Shown one piece after another: positions 55,064 to 63,713 of a DNA stretch of 64,000 nucleotides. The notes below the pieces were generated by a model. It was not told where the DNA came from. It saw only the letters and a list, made by a program, of their open reading frames with translations, and did not search any database. Source of the DNA: Mesorhizobium sp. Root157 (GTDB lineage: Bacteria; Pseudomonadota; Alphaproteobacteria; Rhizobiales; Rhizobiaceae); assembly GCF_001427385.1 (NCBI RefSeq), contig NZ_LMGJ01000012.1, positions 419,623 through 483,622 of the forward strand, in the 5' to 3' direction. Position 1 is the first letter of the stretch; each line of letters opens with the position of its first letter. The translations under genes were made by a program, and so were the position numbers.

Positions 55064-55873
55064 CTAGAACCACCGGTCGCGGACGCGGCCGAGCAACACC
55101 GAGCCCTCGGGGACGCCGGCATCGATGGGGGTTCTCGATTGGTACGAATTGGCCACGATCGGCGTCCCAAGCCCTGCGGTGACCAGGATGGGGGTGCTGT
55201 TTGGGACCCGGTCGTAAAGATCGATGATGTCCTGGTTCAGCAGCCGCACGCAGCCTGACGAGACGGATTTTCCGATCGAACTCCATTCTGGCGAGCCGTG
55301 GAGACGGTAGAGCGTGTCTTCGCCGTTCTGGAAGATATAGAGCGCGCGTGCGCCGAGCGGGTTGGTAAGCCCCGGAGGCATGCCGCCGTTGCGCACGCTG
55401 TATTTTTCCAATTCAGGCTGACGCCCGATCATCTCATCCGGGGGCGTCCATTTCGGCCACTTGCGCTTCCATTGCACCACGGCCCGTCCGGACCATTCGA
55501 AACCGGCGCGGCCAAGCCCGACGCCGTAGCGGATCGCCTGGCCGCCTTCGCGCACCAGATAAAGGAAGTGAGCGGACGTATCGACCACGATGGTGCCGGG
55601 CCTCTGGCCGGTCGGATCGGCAACGATCTGGCGAAGGAATTGCCGGTCCATCTTGCGAATCGGAACGCCGGGAATTTCATAGCCCTCGTCGATGATGGGG
55701 CCGTACATCATTTCATAACTGCCGAGTTCGGGTTCGACCGGCTGCTCCACCGGAGGCGGAGGCGCCTGGGTGGTTGTCGTGCATGCGGAAACCGCCGTTG
55801 CCGCCGCACCCATCGCTGCGATGTTGAGGAAACCGCGCCTGCTCAGCAGGGTAGGAGGTGAAACTGTTGCCAT
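55064..55873 (-). CDS. L,D-transpeptidase (YkuD domain), exported
   Basis: 269 residues. The N-terminus has SRRGFLNIAAMGAAATAVSAC, which combines a Tat-like twin-arginine (split here after 20 residues) with a possible lipobox cysteine, so an envelope location is likely. The YkuD catalytic motif appears as HGSPEWSSIGKSVSSGCVRL (His then Ser-Gly-Cys-Val-Arg). A proline-rich linker (PPPPVEQPVEPE) follows the signal. Such enzymes form 3-3 peptidoglycan cross-links or attach proteins to the wall. Rhizobiales have many paralogues, so a specific name is not possible. Confidence 0.92.
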   Translation of the reverse strand: MATVSPPTLLSRRGFLNIAAMGAAATAVSACTTTTQAPPPPVEQPVEPELGSYEMMYGPIIDEGYEIPGVPIRKMDRQFLRQIVADPTGQRPGTIVVDTSAHFLYLVREGGQAIRYGVGLGRAGFEWSGRAVVQWKRKWPKWTPPDEMIGRQPELEKYSVRNGGMPPGLTNPLGARALYIFQNGEDTLYRLHGSPEWSSIGKSVSSGCVRLLNQDIIDLYDRVPNSTPILVTAGLGTPIVANSYQSRTPIDAGVPEGSVLLGRVRDRWF

Positions 55874-56058
55874 GACGTTGCTCTGAATCCGTTATGCAAG
55901 AAACTCAAGGATGCACCTCTTGCGCAATCGCAATTGCGTCAAAGGTGCGGTTCCCTCCCGACAGGCGGCGATAGGTAGCCTTGAATCTGGCCTCAGGGTG
56001 GACAAACAAAGGCAATGATGTGGCGCCCACGCCACTGTTGCTATTTTGCAACACGAGA

Positions 56059-56721
56059 TTAGCCGCTGGTCGGCAAGCCTTCCAGCGACGGCAAGATGAG
56101 TGCGGGGGAGAAATCCCGATATTCGTCCGGCTGGTTGCTGCGGTTGATCCAGACCGTGCGGAAGCCGGCCTTTGTTGCACCCGCGACATCCCACCGGTTC
56201 GAAGATTGGAAGGATACGGCTGCGGGATAGAGACGCCAGGCCGTTGTGACGATGTCGTAGACATTCGGGTCGGTTTTGAAGCGCTTGACTTCGTCAACGG
56301 AGAACACGTCGTCAAGGATCTGGTCGAGTGCTGCGGATTTCACCGCGGCCTTCAGCATTTCGGGCGAGCCGTTCGAAAGGATAGCCACCCTGGCGCCCGA
56401 TGCCTTCAGCGCGCGCAGCACGCCGGGCACTTCAGGATAGCAGTCGAGATGCCAATAGGAATCGAGCAGCTTTTGCCTGAGTGCCGGGTCGGCGCTCGGA
56501 ACCTTGAGGAAAGCAAAATCGAGCGCTTGCTCCGTGAGTTGCCAGAAATCAGCATAGGCGCCCATCAGCGACCTGACCCACGAATATTCGAGTTGCTTGG
56601 CGCGCCATATCTCGGAAAGCAATTGTCCGTCCGTGCCGATGTCGCTGGCATGGCGGCGAACGGCGGCATGGACATCGAAAAGGGTACCGTAGGCGTCGAA
56701 TACGTAAGCGGCGTGATGCAT
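56059..56721 (-). CDS. L-2-haloacid dehalogenase (type II, HAD superfamily)
   Basis: 220 residues with the HAD fold. The nucleophile Asp9 is in VFDAYGTLFD. ILSNGSPEML gives motif II, KRFKTDPNVYD the lysine, and FQSSNRWDVAGATKAGF the Ser/Asn/Asp set specific to (S)-2-haloacid dehalogenases. These hydrolyse short L-2-haloacids, but some relatives act on phosphorylated or other substrates. Start at ATG 56721; the frame extends upstream without similarity. It is divergent from the aminotransferase gene by about 160 nt. Confidence 0.9.
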   Translation of the reverse strand: MHHAAYVFDAYGTLFDVHAAVRRHASDIGTDGQLLSEIWRAKQLEYSWVRSLMGAYADFWQLTEQALDFAFLKVPSADPALRQKLLDSYWHLDCYPEVPGVLRALKASGARVAILSNGSPEMLKAAVKSAALDQILDDVFSVDEVKRFKTDPNVYDIVTTAWRLYPAAVSFQSSNRWDVAGATKAGFRTVWINRSNQPDEYRDFSPALILPSLEGLPTSG

Positions 56722-56883
56722 GATGGTTGTTGTGAAGCCTGATGTCGTCTTGTGCAAGCGGACTTTGCCGTCGATGCCGCCACTGGCATCAATGAATCTG
56801 CGCCATGACGATTGACGAACGGCTTTGAAGCCTTTTCCAATAGGGCTGACCTCAGCCGAATGATGGAAACACGGATCGAGACA

Positions 56884-57762
56884 ATGACACTGGCGACCGC
56901 TGCGCAATCGACGACGTGGACCTTTGTGGACGGCGACTGGTACGAAGGCAACGTTGCGCTTGTCGGCCCGCGCAGCCACGCCATGTGGCTGGGCTCGAGC
57001 GTGTTCGACGGCGCGCGCTGGTTCGAGGGTGTCGCTCCCGATCTCGATCTGCACGCCCGCAGGGTGAATACCTCGGCGATAGCGCTGGGTTTGAAGCCAA
57101 CCAAGAGTCCCGACGAAATTGTTGGGCTGACCTGGGACGGCCTCAAGAGATTCGACGGCAAGACCGCTGTGTACATCCGGCCGATGTACTGGGCCGAGCA
57201 TGGCGGCTATATGGGCGTGCCGGCCGATCCGGCCTCGACGCGCTTTTGCCTGTGCCTTTATGAAGCGCCGATGATGCCGCCGAGCGGGTTTTCGGTGACT
57301 GTTTCACCGTTCCGGCGGCCAACGATCGAGACGATGCCGACCAACGCCAAGGCTGGCTGCCTTTATCCGAACAACGGCCGCGCCATTCTGGAGGCCAAGA
57401 TGCGCGGTTTCGACAACGCGCTGGTCCTCGACATGCTGGGCAACGTGGCCGAAACCGGGTCGTCAAACATATTCCTGGTCAAGCAAGGCCATGTCTTCAC
57501 GCCGGCAGCCAACGGCACGTTCCTGTCCGGCATCACGCGTGCCCGCACCACGGCGTTGCTGGTCGACCATGGCTTCCAGGTAACGGAAAAGACGCTTTCG
57601 GTGCGTGACTTCCTTGAGGCGGACGAGATTTTTTCGACCGGGAACCACTCCAAGGTGGTGCCGATCACGCGCATCGAGGACCGCCATCTCCAGCCCGGTC
57701 CTGTAGCAAAAAAGTCCCGTGAGCTTTATTGGGACTGGGCGCATTCGACTTCCGCCGCGTGA
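56884..57762 (+). CDS. Class IV (branched-chain) aminotransferase
   Basis: A fold-type IV PLP enzyme of 292 residues. SSVFDGARWFEGV, IRPMYWAEHGGY and the catalytic lysine in MPTNAKAGCLYPNNGRA are visible, with ETGSSNIFLV and GITRARTTALLVDHGF near the C-terminus. It probably transaminates branched-chain amino or keto acids, though D-amino acid or aminodeoxychorismate relatives are similar. ATG at 56884 matches the conserved start; an ATG at 56863 is also in frame. It precedes sodB by about 100 nt. Confidence 0.87.
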   Translation: MTLATAAQSTTWTFVDGDWYEGNVALVGPRSHAMWLGSSVFDGARWFEGVAPDLDLHARRVNTSAIALGLKPTKSPDEIVGLTWDGLKRFDGKTAVYIRPMYWAEHGGYMGVPADPASTRFCLCLYEAPMMPPSGFSVTVSPFRRPTIETMPTNAKAGCLYPNNGRAILEAKMRGFDNALVLDMLGNVAETGSSNIFLVKQGHVFTPAANGTFLSGITRARTTALLVDHGFQVTEKTLSVRDFLEADEIFSTGNHSKVVPITRIEDRHLQPGPVAKKSRELYWDWAHSTSAA

Positions 57763-57826
57763 GGTCATAAAAGAGCGCTGTTGCTTCGCTCTGGAGTTGC
57801 CCCGGAGTGATCCAGACCTATCTTAG

Positions 57827-57848
57827 TTCGGTAGAAAAACCGAATTTT
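57827..57848 (+). promoter_or_regulatory. Hairpin with T-run in the sodB leader
   Basis: ttcggt (57827-57832) and accgaa (57839-57844) form a 6-bp stem with a 6-nt A-rich loop followed by tttt (57845-57848). It ends 17 nt before the sodB start. It could be the terminator of the aminotransferase transcript or a leader attenuator. Confidence 0.4.
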
Positions 57849-57865
57849 CATTGAGGAGTAGACCT

Positions 57866-58468
57866 ATGGCTTTTGAACTTCCCGCATTGCCCTACGACTA
57901 CGAGGCATTGCAGCCTTACATGTCGAAGGAAACGCTCGAGTATCACCACGACAAGCACCACAAGGCCTATGTCGACAACGGCAACAAACTGGCTGCCGAA
58001 GCGGGCATGGGCGACCTGTCGGTCGAAGACGTGGTCAAGCAGTCCTTCGGCAAGAATGCCGGTCTGTTCAACAACGCCGCCCAGCACTACAACCACATCC
58101 ACTTCTGGAAGTGGATGAAGAAGGGCGGCGGCGGCAACAAGTTGCCGGGCGCCTTGCAGAAGGCGGTCGATTCCGATCTCGGCGGCTATGACAAGTTCAA
58201 GGCTGATTTCATTGCGGCCGGCACCACGCAGTTCGGCTCGGGCTGGGCGTGGCTTTCGGTCAAGGACGGCAAGTTGGCGATCTCGAAGACCCCGAACGGC
58301 GAGAACCCGCTGGTTCACGGCGCGTCGCCGATCCTGGGCGTCGATGTTTGGGAGCATTCCTATTACATCGACTACCGCAACGCTCGTCCGAAGTACCTTG
58401 AGGCCTTCGTCGACAGCCTGATCAACTGGGACCATGTCCTGGAACTCTACGAGAAGGCGAAGGCCTGA
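57866..58468 (+). CDS. sodB: Superoxide dismutase (Fe/Mn type)
   Basis: A 200-residue Fe/Mn superoxide dismutase. N-terminal FELPALPYDYEALQPYMSKE, the first ligand region YHHDKHHKAYVDN, NHIHFWKWM, and the second ligands in LGVDVWEHSYYIDYRN are all conserved. ATG at 57866 follows GAGGAG. It is followed by a clear rho-independent terminator. It protects the cytoplasm from superoxide; metal preference (Fe vs Mn) cannot be settled from the few diagnostic residues, although FeSOD-like features (NNAAQHYNH) are present. Confidence 0.95.
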   Translation: MAFELPALPYDYEALQPYMSKETLEYHHDKHHKAYVDNGNKLAAEAGMGDLSVEDVVKQSFGKNAGLFNNAAQHYNHIHFWKWMKKGGGGNKLPGALQKAVDSDLGGYDKFKADFIAAGTTQFGSGWAWLSVKDGKLAISKTPNGENPLVHGASPILGVDVWEHSYYIDYRNARPKYLEAFVDSLINWDHVLELYEKAKA

Positions 58469-58480
58469 TCGATCCGACAA

Positions 58481-58509
58481 AAAGCCCCGGCACGTCCGGG
58501 GCTTTTTTG
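58481..58509 (+). terminator. Rho-independent terminator after sodB
   Basis: aaagccccgg (58481-58490), a 5-nt loop and ccggggcttt (58496-58505) form a perfect 10-bp stem directly followed by a T-run, 13 nt after the sodB stop. Confidence 0.93.
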
Positions 58510-58616
58510 TTGCCGGAACCATTTCACGTAACCGTGAGGCGAAATTTCGGAATTTTTACGCCAGCTTAGGCGTTGCAAACCAGTCATCGTCAGTCCCAAA
58601 CCCGGAGCCCCCAGGA

Positions 58617-59054
58617 ATGAGAAAGCTTCTGATCGCCATCTCCCTGCTCGCTTTCGCCGGTTCGGCGGCACTCGCCGACCCGGTACTCGATCGCCAACTC
58701 TTGATGAAGGAACGCGGAAAGGTCGTCGGAGAACTGGTCAAGGTGGCCAAGGGCGAACAAGCCTTTGACGCCGCTCAGGTCGCGACTGCGCTGAATGCAT
58801 TGCAGGTGAACGCCGAGAAATTCGACGCCGAGGCGCTTTTCCCAGCCGGAAGCGATACCGGCGATACAACCGCCAGCCCCAAGATCTGGGAGGACATGGC
58901 CGGCTTCAAGGCTGATGCAGACAAGTTCGAGGCTGATGTAAAAGCCGCCGCGGCAGCACCCCCCGCCGATGTCGATGCGCTCAAGGCGCAGATCGGCGTG
59001 CTAGGGTCGAACTGCAGCACCTGCCACCAGACATACAGGATCAAGAAGGGCTGA
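58617..59054 (+). CDS. Periplasmic cytochrome c-prime/c556-like protein
   Basis: 145 residues with a signal peptide (MRKLLIAISLLAFAGSAALA). The rest is a four-helix, lysine- and alanine-rich mature domain ending in a C-terminal heme site CSTCH at residues 133-137. The position of the heme motif near the C-terminus and the size match the cytochrome c' / c556 family (Cytochrome_C_2). The role is electron carriage or gas/ligand binding in the periplasm. It precedes the diheme cytochrome by 9 nt and probably shares its transcript. Confidence 0.88.
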   Translation: MRKLLIAISLLAFAGSAALADPVLDRQLLMKERGKVVGELVKVAKGEQAFDAAQVATALNALQVNAEKFDAEALFPAGSDTGDTTASPKIWEDMAGFKADADKFEADVKAAAAAPPADVDALKAQIGVLGSNCSTCHQTYRIKKG

Positions 59055-59063
59055 TCGCGACCG

Positions 59064-60008
59064 ATGTCGCGGCTGAAGAAAATAGCTGGCGCCGTCATGG
59101 TGCTTGCCGGCGCGGGAGTTGTTGCCGGTTGGGTGCTGTCGGCGCCGGCCAAGGTCGATCCGCAACTGGTTGTGGATTCCGGCGACCCAGCAAAGGGCGA
59201 GCGCATCTTTTATGCCGGCGGCTGTACTTCCTGCCATGCCAAGCCTGGTTCGAAGGACGCGGCGAGGCTCGAATTATCGGGTGGACTGGCGCTCAAGACC
59301 CCATTCGGTACCTTCTTTGCGCCGAACATTTCCCAAGACAAGGAAAATGGCATCGGAGCATGGTCGCCGGCCGACTTTGCCAGTGCCATGCTGATGGGCG
59401 TGTCCCCGTCCGGCGAACATCTCTACCCGGCCTTTCCGTACGCGTCCTATGCCCGCATGAAGCCGGCAGACATCGCCGATCTCTTCGCTTTCATGAAGAC
59501 CTTGCCTGCGGTCAGCGGCAAGGCGGGGGAACATGCGCTCGAATTTCCCTTCAATATTCGCCGCGGCATCGGGCTTTGGAAACGCCTTTACCTGAGCGGT
59601 GATCCGGTGATCGCGTTGGCACAATCCGCGCCGGAGGCTGTTCTGGCTGGCCGCTATCTGGTCGAGGGACCAGGCCATTGCGGTGAATGCCATACGCCAC
59701 GCAACTTCGCCGGCGGCAGCGACAAGGCCCAGTGGCTGGCCGGCGCTCCTGCAGCGGAAGGCAAGGGGATCGTCCCCAATATCACCTCTGGCGAGGGAGG
59801 CGTGGGGGATTGGTCCGAGGCCGACATTGCCAACTATCTGGAGACCGGCTTCACGCCGGATTTCGATTCGGTTGGCGGCGCCATGGTGGAGGTCCAGAAA
59901 AACATGGCGGAACTTGCACCGGAAGACCGGGCGGCGATCGCCGCTTATCTGAAGGCGATCCCGCCTCATCCGAACGGCTATCCGGCGCGCCAGCCGGCGG
60001 CAAACTGA
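59064..60008 (+). CDS. Membrane-anchored diheme cytochrome c
   Basis: 314 residues: an uncleaved N-terminal anchor (about residues 7-26), then two class I cytochrome c domains with heme motifs CTSCH (residues 54-58) and CGECH (206-210). Methionine ligands in the AYARMK and MVEVQKNM regions are plausible. The layout resembles the cytochrome subunits of alcohol/aldehyde/sugar dehydrogenases, which hand electrons to the respiratory chain. No dehydrogenase partner is nearby, so the donor is unknown. It lies 9 nt after the cytochrome c' gene. Confidence 0.9.
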   Translation: MSRLKKIAGAVMVLAGAGVVAGWVLSAPAKVDPQLVVDSGDPAKGERIFYAGGCTSCHAKPGSKDAARLELSGGLALKTPFGTFFAPNISQDKENGIGAWSPADFASAMLMGVSPSGEHLYPAFPYASYARMKPADIADLFAFMKTLPAVSGKAGEHALEFPFNIRRGIGLWKRLYLSGDPVIALAQSAPEAVLAGRYLVEGPGHCGECHTPRNFAGGSDKAQWLAGAPAAEGKGIVPNITSGEGGVGDWSEADIANYLETGFTPDFDSVGGAMVEVQKNMAELAPEDRAAIAAYLKAIPPHPNGYPARQPAAN

Positions 60009-60053
60009 TTGCGGTCTCCGCGCCGGTTATCCGCCGGCGCGGTTCGCAACCGG

Positions 60054-62171
60054 TCAGGTGGCGATGGTTGCGCTGCTCTTGCCCGTCACCTTCAGCGCAA
60101 ACGCATAGCTGAACGCGATCTCCTCAAGCCTGGAAAAGCGGCCCGATGCGCCGGCGTGCCCGGATTCCATGTTTATCTTGAACAGCACCGGATTGTCGCC
60201 GCTCTTGCGTTCCCGTAACCTGGCAACCCATTTGGCAGGTTCCCAATAGGTTACACGCGGATCGGTGAGGCCAGCGACGGCCAGGATCGGCGGATAGTCG
60301 AGGGCGCCGACATTGTCGTAGGGCGAATAGGCGGCGATGGTTCGATAATCATCCACCGATGCGATCGGATTGCCCCATTCGGGCCATTCGGGCGGGGTCA
60401 GGGGCAATGTCGCGTCCAGCATGGTAGTCAGCACGTCCACGAAGGGAACCTCGGCAATGATGCCGCCAAAGGCGTCCGGCGCCATGTTGGCGATGGCACC
60501 CATCAGCATGCCGCCGGCCGAGCCCCCCTGGGCAACGATGCGGTCGTGCGATGTGTAGCCTTCGGCAACGAGATGGCGGGCGACGGCAATGAAATCCGTG
60601 AATGTGTTTGCCTTTTGCGCCCGCTTGCCCTGGTCGTACCACGCATAACCCTTGTCCTTGCCGCCTCGGACATGGGCGATGGCATAGACAAAGCCGCGAT
60701 CGACCAACGACAGGCAATTGGTATTGAAGGCGGCTGGAATGGTGATGCCGTAGGAACCGTAGCCGTAGAGCAGGCAAGGCGCAGATCCATCCAGCGCCGT
60801 ATCACGGTGATAAAGCAGGGAGACCGGCACGGTTTCGCCGTCGGTGGCCTGCGCCAATAGCCGCCGCGTGATGTAGTGCGACGCGTCATGCCCGGAGGGC
60901 ACTTCCTGCGTCTTCAGCAACTCGCGCTGACGCGTCCTCATGTTGTAGTCGAAAACTTGCGCTGGAGTGGTCATGGAGGAATATGAAAAGCGCATGATCT
61001 CGGTGTCGTACTCATAAGAGCCGGACAGGCCGAGGGAGAACGCTTCCTCGTCGAAAGAAATCGTGTGTTCCTCGCCGGTCGTCCGGTCGCGAACGACGAT
61101 GCGCGGCAGGCCATCCAGCCGCTCCAGCCGAACGAGATAGTTCTTGAAGCCGAGGATCGACAGGATTAGCCGACCTGGCTGGTGCGGGACGAGTTCCTTC
61201 CAGTTGGCGCGGACAGGATTTTCGGCCAGCGCGGTCATGATCTTGAAGTCCTTGGCGCCGCCTTCGTTGGTCAGGATGAAGAAAACAGCGCCGCCTTCTT
61301 CCAGATCGTATTGAAGGCCTGCCTCACGTGGCGAGACCAGCTTCGGCTCGGCAAGCGGATCGGCGGCGCTGAACATCCGATACTCCGATGTTTCGTGGTC
61401 GTTGATGCCGATCAAGATCCATTCGTTGGAGCGCGTGCCGGCAACATCCATGAAAAAGCCGGGGTCGTTTTCCTCATAGATCAGGCGGTCGTTTCCCGGA
61501 TCGTCCCCAAGCCTGTGGAACAGGACCTTGGACGGGCGGTGATTGGCATCGAGGCGCGTATAGAAGAAACCGTCATTGGTTGAGTTCCAGACGCCGGAGC
61601 CGCCGGTGTCGCCAATCTGGTCGGGCAGGTCGGTGCCGCTGGCCAAGTCGCGCACGCGCAGCGAGAAAAACTCCGAGCCGCGGTCGTCGAAAGCCCATAA
61701 CAGGCGCTTGTGGTCCGACGAATGGTCGATCCCGCCCAGCCGGAAATAGGCTTGTCCTTCAGCCTCGGCATCGCCGTCCAGCAGGATCTGTTCTTCACCA
61801 CCTTCGCGGGGCTGGCGGAAGTAGCGGGGCTGCTCGCCGCCGAGCTTGAACGACGACCCATAGGCATAGGGCCCGTCCTTCATGGGCACGGATGAGTCGT
61901 CTTCCTTGATGCGCCCCTTCATCTCGCCGAACAGGGTTTTTTGCAGATCGGCCGTATCGGCCATCAGCTTTGCCTGGTAGGCGTTCTCCGCTTCCAGATG
62001 GGTGCGGATGCCGGCATCGAGCAATGTCGGATCACGGAACACCTCCTGCCAGTTTTCCGCCCGCAACCATGTGAACTCGTCGGTGCGCGAGAAGCCGTGC
62101 CGACTATCGGAAACTGGGCGCTGCTCGGGGCGGGGCGGGGTGGCCGGGTCGAAAAGTGTCGTCATTGTCAT
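60054..62171 (-). CDS. ptrB: Oligopeptidase B (S9 prolyl oligopeptidase family)
   Basis: A 705-residue serine peptidase cleaving short peptides after Arg or Lys. The N-terminal ~400 residues form the beta-propeller. The C-terminal alpha/beta hydrolase has the nucleophile motif AQGGSAGGMLMGA, the catalytic Asp region AVAGLTDPRVTYWEPAKW and the His in INMESGHAGASGRF. ATG at 62171 or 62165 are both possible starts. It is transcribed away from mucR across a 436-nt AT-rich gap. Confidence 0.94.
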   Translation of the reverse strand: MTMTTLFDPATPPRPEQRPVSDSRHGFSRTDEFTWLRAENWQEVFRDPTLLDAGIRTHLEAENAYQAKLMADTADLQKTLFGEMKGRIKEDDSSVPMKDGPYAYGSSFKLGGEQPRYFRQPREGGEEQILLDGDAEAEGQAYFRLGGIDHSSDHKRLLWAFDDRGSEFFSLRVRDLASGTDLPDQIGDTGGSGVWNSTNDGFFYTRLDANHRPSKVLFHRLGDDPGNDRLIYEENDPGFFMDVAGTRSNEWILIGINDHETSEYRMFSAADPLAEPKLVSPREAGLQYDLEEGGAVFFILTNEGGAKDFKIMTALAENPVRANWKELVPHQPGRLILSILGFKNYLVRLERLDGLPRIVVRDRTTGEEHTISFDEEAFSLGLSGSYEYDTEIMRFSYSSMTTPAQVFDYNMRTRQRELLKTQEVPSGHDASHYITRRLLAQATDGETVPVSLLYHRDTALDGSAPCLLYGYGSYGITIPAAFNTNCLSLVDRGFVYAIAHVRGGKDKGYAWYDQGKRAQKANTFTDFIAVARHLVAEGYTSHDRIVAQGGSAGGMLMGAIANMAPDAFGGIIAEVPFVDVLTTMLDATLPLTPPEWPEWGNPIASVDDYRTIAAYSPYDNVGALDYPPILAVAGLTDPRVTYWEPAKWVARLRERKSGDNPVLFKINMESGHAGASGRFSRLEEIAFSYAFALKVTGKSSATIAT

Positions 62172-62607
62172 TGTATCTGCCGTGCTGATGCTTCGGCCTC
62201 GAATGACCACGTTCGCCCATGGGGTTCAAGAGCCCGGTTTGGCTTGGATGACTGCATAGTCCGGCAAGCAAGACCTGTGCCGAAATCGTCAAAGATGAGA
62301 AACCGACTGCGTTTGAAGCGATCAATTCAGTTTGTAACGTAAATATTTCGTAACGACATGTACCTGTACGAGCATTTGGCACATCGCGTAAGTTGTGGTT
62401 GTGTATTATTAATTGAAGTTAGGGTGCAATAACTTCTGAATAAGGACCTATATAGCCCATCGGGCGAATTGACTTGAAAGAGGTGTCGGGTCATTAAGAT
62501 TTGGTATGGCGAATCGTAGCAGATTCGTGACGTCTGATTTCGCATAAGTGCCTGCTATCCAAGCAAAGGGCATAGCCATCAAAGTCTCTCGTTGGGATCT
62601 AAAGACC
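62172..62607. other. Long AT-rich divergent intergenic region upstream of mucR
   Basis: 436 nt without a supported gene. It contains a direct repeat gtaacg at 62334-62339 and 62350-62355 flanking aaatattt, and a strongly AT-rich tract around 62400-62510. Ros/MucR proteins bind AT-rich sites and often autoregulate, so this is a reasonable place for such sites, but none can be proven. Confidence 0.5.
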
Positions 62608-63033
62608 ATGGACATTGCAGAAGTCCCTAACAGAAACAGCGATATGCTGATTGAGCTTACTGCCGATGTGGTGGCAGCCTATGTCAGCAACAATCCGGTT
62701 CCTGTCGGCGAACTGCCGAACCTGATTGCCGATATACATGCTGCGCTGGGTCGCGTTGGCGGGGCGGCTGAGCCGCAGCCTGTGGATAAGCAAAAACCTG
62801 CCGTGAATCCAAAAAGATCGGTTCAGGACGAATACATCATCTGTCTGGAGGACGGAAAGAAATTCAAGTCCTTGAAGCGCCATCTGATGACCCATTACGG
62901 CCTGACGCCCGATCAGTATCGTGAAAAGTGGGGCCTGGATGCGACCTACCCGATGGTCGCACCGAACTATGCTGCGGCCAGGTCGCAATTGGCGAAGAAA
63001 ATGGGCCTCGGGCGCAAGCGCAAGAGTCGCTAG
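62608..63033 (+). CDS. mucR: Ros/MucR-family zinc-finger transcriptional regulator
   Basis: A 141-residue global regulator. The N-terminal oligomerisation part ([20 protein letters not shown]) is followed by the prokaryotic C2H2-like domain [22 protein letters not shown], with Cys79, His92 and His96. The second cysteine of Ros (Cys82) is replaced by Asp82, as in several Mesorhizobium Ml proteins and MucR. The tail GLGRKRKSR is basic. Such proteins silence or activate exopolysaccharide, motility and cell-cycle genes. Start at ATG 62608. Confidence 0.93.
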   Translation: MDIAEVPNRNSDMLIELTADVVAAYVSNNPVPVGELPNLIADIHAALGRVGGAAEPQPVDKQKPAVNPKRSVQDEYIICLEDGKKFKSLKRHLMTHYGLTPDQYREKWGLDATYPMVAPNYAAARSQLAKKMGLGRKRKSR

Positions 63034-63093
63034 GGCGATCCGCGATTTTGAACCGGAGTGGCTCCGATCCATGTGACGGGCCACTGTAGTTCT

Positions 63094-63501
63094 CTATTTT
63101 GAATGCAATCCGGAATGGAAAGCTGTTTCCATTTGTCCTGAGTAGTCGAGCGGCGCCCGTTTGCGCCGCTTTGTTTTTTGGCAGACTGGCTTGGCCAATG
63201 CCATATCGGCGGATGCCGGGTTCGGTGCGGATGTGTCGCGAATCAGGTCGAGCGCCTGCTTCAGCGCGATGTGGCGGTTCAAATCATAGCTCCAGTGCCG
63301 CCGCAAACCCTTGAGACGTTCGCGGTTGATCAGGCGTTCGATCCGTTCGGCCAGCCTGGCTTTTTCCTCTTGGCCGGCGCCAAGCGCCGCCGAGAGGTCG
63401 ATGCCGCAAAGCAGGCGAAGCGCAACCCTTTGCCCGACGTCCGCCGCCTCGGCCAGTTTTTGCCCTGCGAAGCTATTTGCGTCCTGTTTCAGCGTGCGCA
63501 T
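63094..63501 (-). CDS. Hypothetical protein
   Basis: 135 residues, not recognised. It is mostly helical and charged (EEKARLAERIERLINRERLK then DLNRHIALKQALDLIRD) with a basic C-terminus (KTKRRKRAPLDYS), suggesting a small soluble, possibly nucleic-acid-contacting protein. ATG at 63501 has GGGAGA at a proper distance; longer starts exist at 63516 and 63531. It is convergent with mucR, 60 nt apart. Codon use looks coding. Confidence 0.65.
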   Translation of the reverse strand: MRTLKQDANSFAGQKLAEAADVGQRVALRLLCGIDLSAALGAGQEEKARLAERIERLINRERLKGLRRHWSYDLNRHIALKQALDLIRDTSAPNPASADMALAKPVCQKTKRRKRAPLDYSGQMETAFHSGLHSK

Positions 63502-63713
63502 CGTTCGGTCTCCCATGGAATTTGAACCCAAACTATCGGGGAGACACCGCTGGCCGTGGAGAAGATTTCCGGATTATTCACGATGAGAGATTTGAAAATT
63601 CATTTTTATCAATGGGTTATGGTATTCGACTCTCGTCGTTAGTTCTTTGTTTGTTCACACATGACGGAAGAGTCCGTATAAGGAACATATTCCTATTTTT
63701 GGAGGAAAGTTCC

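Noticed and set aside
62327-62545. 72-codon minus-strand frame upstream of mucR
   Set aside because: It is AT-rich, without ribosome site or similarity; better seen as regulatory DNA.
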